Shown in pieces: positions 42,670-49,352 of a stretch of 64,000 nucleotides of DNA. Made by a program: the position numbers and the translations under genes. Under the pieces are notes generated by a model, which saw only the letters and a program-made list of their open reading frames with translations, ran no database searches and was not told the DNA's origin. The DNA is from Microbacterium paraoxydans (lineage in GTDB: Bacteria; Actinomycetota; Actinomycetes; Actinomycetales; Microbacteriaceae), in assembly GCF_018224615.1 (NCBI RefSeq), contig NZ_JAGTUK010000003.1, positions 606,339-670,338 on the forward strand. The letters are read 5' to 3'. Position 1 is the first letter of the stretch. The number at the start of each line of letters is the position of its first letter.

Positions 42670-44205
42670 TCAGTGCGTGGGTGCCTTGCGCAGTGTGACG
42701 GCCGCGATCACCGCGGCGATCACGACGAGCCCCGCACCGATCAGCGAGGTCACGGTCACGCCGGAGCCGAACGCGTCGGCGGCGGCCTGCCACAGCGCGT
42801 CACCGAGCTGCGCCGGCAGCTGCTGGGCGGCCGTGTACGCACCCGCGAGCGTCTCCTGCGCGGCGTGCGCGACCTCGGCGGGCAGCCCGTCGGGGAGCAC
42901 GAGCGCGCCGCGATAGAACGCCGTGATGAGGCCACCGAGGATCGCCGTGCCGAGGACCGCGCCGAGCTCGTACGCCGTCTCCGACACCGCGCTGGCCGCG
43001 CCCGCCTTCGCGGCGGGAGCGCTGGAGAGGATCAGCTCGTTGGAGATGGTCTCCGCCGCACCGATGCCGATACCCAGCACGACGAACGCGAGGATCAGCG
43101 GCAGCACGCCGTGATCGTGTGTCGTGACCGCCACGATCAGGTAGCCGACGACCGAGAACACCAGGGCCGCCGGGATCAGCACGTGCGGCGGCACGCGACG
43201 TGAGATCGGCACGACCGTGAGACCGGCGACGATCATGGCCGCCATGCCAGGCACGAGCGCGAGACCGGCCATCATGGGCGACAGCCCGAGCACGAGCTGC
43301 ACGTGCTGCGACACGAAGTAGAGGAAGCCGACGAGGGCGACCACGCTGAGCAGGTTCACCAGGATCGCCCCGGAGAACGACCCGCGGCGGAACAGGGCCA
43401 TGTCGAGCATCGGCACCTCGGCGCGCAGCTGGCGACGCACGAACAGCGCCCCCATCGCCAGGCCGAGCACAGCCCAGCCGCCCGCGTACAGCGAGGGACC
43501 GTCGACCGCGAACGACTTGATGGCGTAGACGACCGGGATCATCGCGGCCATCGACAGCGCGATGCTCAGCGGGTCGATCCGGCCCGGGTGCGGGTCGCGG
43601 CTCTCGGGCACCAGCAGCGGCGCGGCAATGAGCAGTGGGATCAGCACGGGGACGGCGATGAGGAACACGGACCCCCACGCGAAGTGCTCGAGCAGGAATC
43701 CGCCGACGATCGGGCCCAGCGCGGCACCGGCGGAGAACGCCGAGGCCCACACCGCGATCGCCATCCGCCGCTGGTCGCGGTTCTGGAAGATCGAGCGCAG
43801 GAGCGACAGCGTGGAGGGCATGAGCATCGCGCCGAAGAAGCCGAGCAGGGCGCGGGCGGCGATGAGGAGTCCGGCGGTGGGGGCGAACGCAGCCAGCGCC
43901 GAGACCACGGCGAACCCGGTGGCGCCGATCAGCAGCAGGCGACGACGGCCGAAGCGGTCGCCGAGCGTGCCCATGGTCACCAGGAGGCCGGCGAGCACGA
44001 GCGGGTACACGTCGATGATCCACAGCTGCTCGGCGCCGGTGGGGGCGAGCGAGATGGAGATCTCGGGCAGCGCGAAGCTCAGCACCGTGTTGTCGACCGA
44101 CACCAGCAGCACGGGGAGCATGAGGACGACGAGCGCCGCCCATCCCCTGGCTCCGACGCGGGGGGCTTCCGTCTCTGTCGTCGGGATCGACGCAGTACGG
44201 TTCAT
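42670..44205 (-). CDS. EmrB/QacA-type MFS multidrug exporter
   Basis: A 511-aa major facilitator of the 14-helix DHA2 group. Characteristic motifs: [16 protein letters not shown] in helix 1 (motif D1: the conserved Asp), [16 protein letters not shown] in loop 2-3, [23 protein letters not shown], and the motif-C-type [31 protein letters not shown]. The ATG at 44205 is preceded by GAGAGGTG. It is divergent from a TetR-type regulator with an 85-bp intergenic gap that holds a shared inverted octamer. Likely a drug or solvent efflux pump. Confidence 0.9.
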   Translation of the reverse strand: MNRTASIPTTETEAPRVGARGWAALVVLMLPVLLVSVDNTVLSFALPEISISLAPTGAEQLWIIDVYPLVLAGLLVTMGTLGDRFGRRRLLLIGATGFAVVSALAAFAPTAGLLIAARALLGFFGAMLMPSTLSLLRSIFQNRDQRRMAIAVWASAFSAGAALGPIVGGFLLEHFAWGSVFLIAVPVLIPLLIAAPLLVPESRDPHPGRIDPLSIALSMAAMIPVVYAIKSFAVDGPSLYAGGWAVLGLAMGALFVRRQLRAEVPMLDMALFRRGSFSGAILVNLLSVVALVGFLYFVSQHVQLVLGLSPMMAGLALVPGMAAMIVAGLTVVPISRRVPPHVLIPAALVFSVVGYLIVAVTTHDHGVLPLILAFVVLGIGIGAAETISNELILSSAPAAKAGAASAVSETAYELGAVLGTAILGGLITAFYRGALVLPDGLPAEVAHAAQETLAGAYTAAQQLPAQLGDALWQAAADAFGSGVTVTSLIGAGLVVIAAVIAAVTLRKAPTH

Positions 44206-44247
44206 GGAACACCTCTCAGACTCGTGACGGCTCCGTTTATGAACCGT
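44198..44247. promoter_or_regulatory. putative TetR operator pair between exporter and regulator
   Basis: The octamer CGGTTCAT at 44198-44205 recurs inverted as ATGAACCG at 44239-44246, in the gap between the divergent EmrB-type and TetR genes. A -10-like TATAGT (44256-44261) for the regulator lies close by. Spacing between the two half-sites is large (33 bp), so they may be two separate half-sites. Confidence 0.4.
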
Positions 44248-44290
44248 CCGGCTGGTATAGTAACAGAATCGCCCCTTTCCCGAACAGAGG

Positions 44291-44839
44291 ATGACCATGC
44301 CGCGACCACCCCTCGCCCGCGAAAAGGTCCTCGATGCGTTCGAGGAGATCCTCATCGCCGAGGGGGAACGTGCCGCGACACTCGAGGCGACGGCCAAGGC
44401 CGCCGGCGTCTCGAAGGGCGGGCTGCTGTACCACTTCCACTCCAAGGACGACCTCGAGAGCGGGCTGCTGGACCGGCTCGACCGCCTCACGACCCTCGAC
44501 CTGGAGCGCATGACGGCCGCCGAGGAGGGCCCGGTCGCCTACTACGTGCGCACCTCCGTGATGGAGGACGACGCCCTCGACCGCGTGCTCATCGCGACGA
44601 CCCGGCTCGCGCAGGGCGGCTCGGCACGCGCCGCAGACATGCTGCGCGAGACCCGGCGTCGCTGGGCGGACACCATCCGGCCGCACGTGCGCGACACCGC
44701 CAGCCTCGACCTGGTGATGCTCGTGAGCGACGGGCTCTACTTCAACAACTCGCTCGACGTGCACGGGCCCGAGCGGCTCGTGCCACGCAGCGACGAGCTA
44801 GCCGACCTGATCGCCCTGGTCCTCCGCGCCACCGCCTGA
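44291..44839 (+). CDS. TetR-family transcriptional regulator
   Basis: A 182-aa repressor. Residues ~8-55 hold the TetR helix-turn-helix: REKVLDAFEEILIAEGERAATLEATAKAAGVSKGGLLYHFHSKDDL, of the type with GLLYHF in the recognition helix (motif seen in TetR regulators of DHA2 pumps). The C-terminal ~120 residues are helical ligand-binding. The start may be either of two close ATGs (44291 or 44297). It is divergent from the EmrB-type exporter, the usual target. It ends near a strong bidirectional terminator shared with serA. Confidence 0.88.
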   Translation: MTMPRPPLAREKVLDAFEEILIAEGERAATLEATAKAAGVSKGGLLYHFHSKDDLESGLLDRLDRLTTLDLERMTAAEEGPVAYYVRTSVMEDDALDRVLIATTRLAQGGSARAADMLRETRRRWADTIRPHVRDTASLDLVMLVSDGLYFNNSLDVHGPERLVPRSDELADLIALVLRATA

Positions 44840-44858
44840 GACCCCACTGCAGCAAGAC

Positions 44859-44891
44859 GGAAGGGCGGGAGCACCACGCCCCCGCCCTTCC
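44859..44891. terminator. bidirectional terminator between tetR and serA
   Basis: GGAAGGGCGGG (44859-44869) pairs with CCCGCCCTTCC (44881-44891), an 11-bp perfect stem with an 11-nt loop between the two convergent genes, 20 bp after the tetR stop and 12 bp after serA. Confidence 0.8.
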
Positions 44892-44903
44892 CGTGGTCGA
44901 CGT

Positions 44904-46508
44904 TCAGACCTCGGTGATCTCGATCTGCCGGAACAGGTCGGCGTCGATCGCGTCGCGCACGTCGTCGAGCAGTTCCTCCGACACCGGCGAGTCGAGCGTC
45001 AGCACGCTCAGCGCCTGGTCGCCGGCCGCGCGGCGGGCGATCTGCATCCCGGCGATGTTGATGCCGGCCTCGCCGAACTTCTGGCCGTACACCGCCACGA
45101 TGCCCGGGCGGTCGGTGTACAGCATCACGACGTGGTGCTTCTCGATCGGGAGCTCCAGAGCGTGGTCGTTGATGCCCACCAGCTTCTCCGCCTGCTTCGG
45201 CCCGGTCAGCGTGCCGGACACCGACAGCTGCGAACCGTCGGACAGCGCGCCGGTCAGCGTGATGACGTTGCGGTACTCCTCGCTCACGTCGTCCTTGAGC
45301 AGACGCACCGCGATGCCGCGCTGCTCGGCCAGCAGGGGCGCGTTCACGTAGGAAACGGTCTCGCTGACGATATTGGTGAAGACACCCTTGAGCGCCGCGA
45401 GCTTGAGGACGCTGACGTCGTAGTCGTTCAGCTCGCCGTGCACCTCGACGTCGAGGCTCGTGAGCGGCGAGGTCGCGAGGGCCGCGAAGATCTGGCCGAG
45501 CTTCTCCACGAGCGAGATTCCGGGGCGCACGTACGGGTCGATCACGCCGCCCGCGACGTTGACCGCGTCGGGCACCAGGTCGCCGCCGAGCGCGAGCCGC
45601 ACCGAGCGCGCGACCGAGACGCCCGCCTTCTCCTGCGCCTCCTCCGTGCTGGCACCGAGGTGCGGCGTGACGACCACGTTCGGCAGGTCGAGCAGGGCGC
45701 GGGCGCTGCCGCCCTCGGCCGGAGGCTCCGTCGTGAACACGTCGAGACCCGCGCCGGCGATCTCGCCGGCGACCAGCGCCTCGTGCAGCGCCTCCTCGTC
45801 GATCAGGCCACCGCGCGCGACGTTGACCACGAAGGCCGTCGGCTTCATGGCGGCGAACTGCTCCGCGCCGATCATGCCCGTGGTCTCCGGGGTCTTCGGC
45901 ATGTGGATCGTGAGGAAGTCGGCTTCCGCGACCAGCTCGTCGAGTGACAGGAGCTGCACGCCGAGCTGCTGCGCGCGGGCGGACGTGACGTAGGGGTCGT
46001 ACGCGACGACGCGCATGTCGAACGCGGCGAGACGAGCGGCGACCAGGGCACCGATCCGGCCGAGCCCCACGATGCCGACCGTCTTCTCGAAGAGCTCGGC
46101 CCCCGTGAAGGAGCTGCGCTTCCACTGCCCCGCAGCGAGCGAGGCGTGCGCGGCGGGGATGCGGCGCGCGAGGCTGAGGATGTGGCCGACCGTGAGCTCC
46201 GCGGCCGAGACGATGTTGGAGGTCGGCGCGTTGACGACCATGACGCCGGCCGTGGTGGCGGCCTTGATGTCGACGTTGTCGAGGCCCACACCGGCGCGAG
46301 CGACCACCTTGAGCTTCGGCGCGTGCGACAGCGCCTCCTCGTCGATGCGGGTCGCCGAGCGGATCAGCACCGCGTCGGCATCTGCGAGAGCGGCGAACAG
46401 AGCCTCGCGGTCGGTGCCGTCGACGTGGCGGACGTCGAAGTCGGGGCCGAGCGCCTCGATCGTGGCGGGGGACAGAACTTCGGCGATGAGCACGACGGGC
46501 TTCGGCAC
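44904..46508 (-). CDS. serA: D-3-phosphoglycerate dehydrogenase
   Basis: First step of serine synthesis: oxidises 3-phosphoglycerate. The 534-aa protein is the long, actinobacterial type I form: substrate domain, NAD domain with VGIVGLGRIGALVAARL near residue 145, catalytic residues in VNVARGGLIDEEAL (Arg), the Glu of LDVFTTEPP and TPHLGAST (His), then the allosteric substrate-binding domain and a C-terminal ACT domain (IVAVYGQKFGEAGINIAGMQIARR). The GTG at 46508 with AAGGA 6 nt upstream fits the conserved start VPKPVVLIAE. A TAGAGT box at 46584-46589 may be the promoter. Confidence 0.95.
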   Translation of the reverse strand: MPKPVVLIAEVLSPATIEALGPDFDVRHVDGTDREALFAALADADAVLIRSATRIDEEALSHAPKLKVVARAGVGLDNVDIKAATTAGVMVVNAPTSNIVSAAELTVGHILSLARRIPAAHASLAAGQWKRSSFTGAELFEKTVGIVGLGRIGALVAARLAAFDMRVVAYDPYVTSARAQQLGVQLLSLDELVAEADFLTIHMPKTPETTGMIGAEQFAAMKPTAFVVNVARGGLIDEEALHEALVAGEIAGAGLDVFTTEPPAEGGSARALLDLPNVVVTPHLGASTEEAQEKAGVSVARSVRLALGGDLVPDAVNVAGGVIDPYVRPGISLVEKLGQIFAALATSPLTSLDVEVHGELNDYDVSVLKLAALKGVFTNIVSETVSYVNAPLLAEQRGIAVRLLKDDVSEEYRNVITLTGALSDGSQLSVSGTLTGPKQAEKLVGINDHALELPIEKHHVVMLYTDRPGIVAVYGQKFGEAGINIAGMQIARRAAGDQALSVLTLDSPVSEELLDDVRDAIDADLFRQIEITEV

Positions 46509-46621
46509 AGTGGATCCTTCGGGGCAGCGCGACAGGCGGGAGGGGCCGATGCGCCGCACACCGTCGGGGGCGCGATCGCGACAACTCTACCGGAGCCACC
46601 GTGCGGCTCCGTGCCGTGTGA

Positions 46622-46657
46622 CGTCGCGGGGCCGCGCCCGAGCGACCGGGCCCCGCG
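46622..46657 (-). terminator. terminator of the small membrane protein pair
   Basis: On the minus strand ACGCGGGGCC pairs with GGCCCCGCGT around a GC-rich loop, directly after the stop of the 111-aa membrane protein gene. It should insulate serA from that pair. Confidence 0.6.
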
Positions 46658-46993
46658 TCAGGCGCTCGGCAGGGTGAGGCTCAGCGCGAGCAGGCTCATC
46701 CAGAACACCGCGACCACGCCGAGACCGGCGAGGAACACCAGCGCCAGCTCCCCCACGCGACGCCGACGCCCGATCGCGTACGCGAAGCCGAACACGATCA
46801 GGGGGAACACCACGCCGAACAACAGCACCGCCCACCCGGTTCCGGTCAGTCCGGTCTGCGCCATCGTGATCAGGTGCGCGACGGCGTTCCACACCGCGTA
46901 CGCGTAGAACAGACCCGCGAGCACGATCACGGTCGCCACGAGCCAGCGCGGCGATCCGGACGACACCGCGGACGTGCGCTCCGGTGCGCTCAT
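46658..46993 (-). CDS. small membrane protein (three-helix)
   Basis: A 111-aa protein with three hydrophobic segments (about residues 18-40, 53-76, and 83-108) and a basic cytoplasmic loop (IGRRRRVGE). I do not recognise the family. The ATG overlaps the upstream gene's stop by 4 bp, so the two are coupled. Homologues in this position commonly accompany the 193-aa membrane gene in Microbacteriaceae, but I cannot verify that here. Confidence 0.72.
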   Translation of the reverse strand: MSAPERTSAVSSGSPRWLVATVIVLAGLFYAYAVWNAVAHLITMAQTGLTGTGWAVLLFGVVFPLIVFGFAYAIGRRRRVGELALVFLAGLGVVAVFWMSLLALSLTLPSA

Positions 46994-47571
46994 GATCCGA
47001 CCACCCCCACCGTGACGAAGGGCCAGGGCACCAGCAGCACGACCCCGGCGAGGAGCAGCACCACCCGCACCCAGGCGGCCCTGCCCCGGGTGAGCACCCA
47101 CGTGGCGAGGAACCAGAGCGCGGGGGCGGCGATCGCGAGCACGAACCACGGCAGGAACATCGCGTCGGCGACGAGGAAGGAGGCGAGCGGCTGAAGCCGG
47201 AGCCCGCCGACGATCCATCCGATCGAGTACAGGAGATAGATGCCGCCGACCACGCCGACGAGCAGCAGCATGGCATTGCTGAGGCCGGCGGGCGCGTCGT
47301 CGTCCTCGACGGCGACGGCGGACGGTGTCGCCGCCCGGCCGGCCGTGCCCGCGGACTCGGACATCACGGCGCGGTCGCCAGAGGGCGCGGGAACGGTGGA
47401 CGCGTCAGCGGTCGGGTCGTCGATCTCGGCGTCATCGAGGGACGACGCTCCGACGGGCGCGGGATCGACAGGCGAGGCGGCGGTTTCACGCTGCCGTGGG
47501 CGACCGGGACGACGCGGCGTCGCGTGGTCGTCGCCCTCCCAGCTCAGAGCGTCGTCGGAGTCGGAGGTCAT
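46990..47571 (-). CDS. membrane protein with acidic N-terminal domain
   Basis: A 193-aa protein. The first ~95 residues are polar, acidic and Pro/Ala-rich (a disordered tail), followed by three or four hydrophobic segments (AMLLLVGVVGGIYLLYSIGW, PWFVLAIAAPALWFLATWVL, VRVVLLLAGVVLLVPW). No catalytic motif. The ATG 47571 (MTSDSDDALSW) has GGAGG only 1 nt away; a GTG at 47598 would add 9 residues and is an alternative. Some databases call such proteins DNA polymerase III gamma/tau, which the sequence does not support. Confidence 0.7.
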   Translation of the reverse strand: MTSDSDDALSWEGDDHATPRRPGRPRQRETAASPVDPAPVGASSLDDAEIDDPTADASTVPAPSGDRAVMSESAGTAGRAATPSAVAVEDDDAPAGLSNAMLLLVGVVGGIYLLYSIGWIVGGLRLQPLASFLVADAMFLPWFVLAIAAPALWFLATWVLTRGRAAWVRVVLLLAGVVLLVPWPFVTVGVVGS

Positions 47572-47654
47572 GCCTCCAGCGTAGAACAACCGCTCCACTA
47601 GGATCTTGCATGCCCCGGCCGGTGCGGCCGGGCCTTCGGGGGAAGGGAATCAGC

Positions 47655-48611
47655 GTGGCCGAGAGCAACGACACGACCACCGGCGGGGAGTCGAACGCCG
47701 CCGCCACGAACCGCGCCGCGACACCCGAGCCGCCCGCCGGCTGGACGCCGAGCGCCGAGGCGAAGGCGAAGGCGACGCGGTTCCGCTGGATCGCCGCCGT
47801 GCTCTGGGCCGTCGCGATCGCGGGCGAAGCCTTCGGCATCTTCTGGCTTCTGAGACAGCGGGTCTACGTCGGCGAGGACGGCACGCTCGTGCGCGACCCC
47901 GACACCGGATTGCTGGAGGAACAGGGCGTCAGCGCGCAGTTCCCGCAGTGGGCCTTCGTCGCGCTGCTCGTGCTGCTGGTCGTGATCGCGGCACTGTCGA
48001 TCACGGGGTCGATCCTCTGGAAGAAGGCGAACCGTCTCGACCCGGCGCGAAGGTCGGATCGCACGCGCTTCTTCGTGCAGAACCAGCTCGGTGCGATCAT
48101 CGCCATCGTGGCGTTCCTGCCGCTCGTGATCCTCATCTTCCTGAACAAGGACATGGACAAGGGCCAGAAGGCCACGGCCGGCATCGTCGGCATCGTGCTC
48201 GCAGCGCTGGCCGTCTTCGTGGGCGTGGACTTCGCGCCGCCGTCGGTCGAGCAGTACACCGCCGACCAGTCCACGGTGATCCAGCTGCTCGGCAAGGACG
48301 AGGTCGTGTGGGTGGACGGCGGCAAGGTGTACCACGTGTGCGATGAGGTTCCGGCGATCCAGACCGGCAGCGAGATCCGCACGGGCACCACGTCGCAGGC
48401 GATCGAGGCGGGCAAGATCCGCCTCACCCTCCAGTTCGTCTCGGAACTGCGCACATGCGGGCTCGCAGTGCCGGAGAACGCGGATGAGATCACTGAGGCG
48501 CTCCGTGCGATCCAGGATGGGCAGGTCGATACGCCGCTGCCCGCGCCGGTCTGGGCCGACCCCGCCGACGCGCCGATCGAGATCGAGGACGCTCCCGCGA
48601 ACGCGGGCTGA
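47655..48611 (+). CDS. hypothetical multi-pass membrane protein
   Basis: A 318-aa protein I do not recognise. After a polar N-terminus come four hydrophobic segments (about residues 37-55, 95-115, 145-163, 172-190), then a soluble domain of ~125 residues with two cysteines (VYHVCDEVPAIQ, LRTCGLAVPE) ending in an acidic tail. The GTG at 47655 has GGAAGGG 8 nt upstream; an in-frame ATG at 47610, 5 nt after TAGGAT, could instead start a leaderless product 15 residues longer. Divergent from the membrane protein pair. Confidence 0.72.
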   Translation: MAESNDTTTGGESNAAATNRAATPEPPAGWTPSAEAKAKATRFRWIAAVLWAVAIAGEAFGIFWLLRQRVYVGEDGTLVRDPDTGLLEEQGVSAQFPQWAFVALLVLLVVIAALSITGSILWKKANRLDPARRSDRTRFFVQNQLGAIIAIVAFLPLVILIFLNKDMDKGQKATAGIVGIVLAALAVFVGVDFAPPSVEQYTADQSTVIQLLGKDEVVWVDGGKVYHVCDEVPAIQTGSEIRTGTTSQAIEAGKIRLTLQFVSELRTCGLAVPENADEITEALRAIQDGQVDTPLPAPVWADPADAPIEIEDAPANAG

Positions 48612-48615
48612 GCGT

Positions 48616-49278
48616 TCAGTCGCGTCCGAGCGCTTCGACCAGGCGTTCCTCGGCCGACGCGAGGTGCGCCCGCAGCAGCTCGGCCGCCGTGTCCGCCGCC
48701 CCGGCGGCGACGGCGTTGAGCATCTCCCGGTGCTGTGCGGCGATCTCTGCCGCGTTGAGGAGTCGACGGCCCTGCACCTGCGCCATGCAGAGCCGTACCT
48801 CGTCGAGCACGCTCCGGTACATCCGGCCCGTGCGCTCGCTCTCCAGCGCATCGATGAGTGCGGTGTGGAACCGCAGGTCCGGATCCACCGTCGCGGGATC
48901 GGGACCGGGCCCCATGGCGAGCAGTTCGGCGTTCGCCTCGACCGCGGCGGCAGGGACCGTGCGCGCGTGGGCGAGCTCGCGCAACGCCGCGCTCTCGAGC
49001 CGCGTGCGGGTGCGGTACACATCGCGCACCGTGTCCTGGTCGATGCCCACGACGCGCGCTGTGCGATGAGCCGTGCGCACGAGGAGGCCGCTCGCGACGA
49101 GCTGCTCGATCGCGGCCTTGGCACTGGGCCGTGCGACCCCGTAGGCCTGGGAGACGGCGGCTTCGGTGAGGGGTTCCCCCGACCGGATGTCACCCGCGAG
49201 GATGCGTGACCGCAGTTGCGCCGTCACGGCATCGACCACGCCGATCACGCCGAGCGGGCGGTCGGTGGCGGTGGTCAT
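48616..49278 (-). CDS. GntR-family regulator (FadR subfamily)
   Basis: A 220-aa repressor: N-terminal GntR winged helix (residues ~10-75; VVDAVTAQLRSRILAGDIRSGEPLTEAAVSQAYGVARPSAKAAIEQLVASGLL) and a C-terminal FCD all-helical domain with likely metal/ligand residues in RTRLESAALRELA, RFHTALIDALE and QHREMLNAV. Divergent from the D-lactate-type dehydrogenase, with the palindrome TTGTCAGACAA in between, it is a probable LldR-like repressor responding to a hydroxy acid. The ATG is 7 nt after a TAGGCT box. Confidence 0.88.
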   Translation of the reverse strand: MTTATDRPLGVIGVVDAVTAQLRSRILAGDIRSGEPLTEAAVSQAYGVARPSAKAAIEQLVASGLLVRTAHRTARVVGIDQDTVRDVYRTRTRLESAALRELAHARTVPAAAVEANAELLAMGPGPDPATVDPDLRFHTALIDALESERTGRMYRSVLDEVRLCMAQVQGRRLLNAAEIAAQHREMLNAVAAGAADTAAELLRAHLASAEERLVEALGRD

Positions 49279-49316
49279 GCGCGCCAGCCTAGCGAATCCG
49301 TCCCACGCCAGTACAC

Positions 49317-49332
49317 TTGTCAGACAATCTGA
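49317..49332. promoter_or_regulatory. GntR/LldR-type operator between regulator and dehydrogenase
   Basis: TTGTCAGACAA at 49317-49327 is a perfect 5-bp inverted repeat and fits the FadR/LldR consensus TNGTNNNACNA. It overlaps TCAGA-CAA-TCTGA at 49320-49332, a second inverted repeat. The site lies 20 bp before the dehydrogenase start and 38 bp before the regulator start, next to a -10-like TACACT (49312-49317), so binding would block transcription of the dehydrogenase. Confidence 0.7.
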
Positions 49333-49352
49333 TCCCGGAGCAGAGGAGCACC

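Noticed and set aside
46990..47571. DNA polymerase III gamma/tau subunit
   Set aside because: Such proteins are sometimes labelled this way because of the acidic Pro/Ala-rich stretch, but there is no AAA+ domain and there are several membrane helices.
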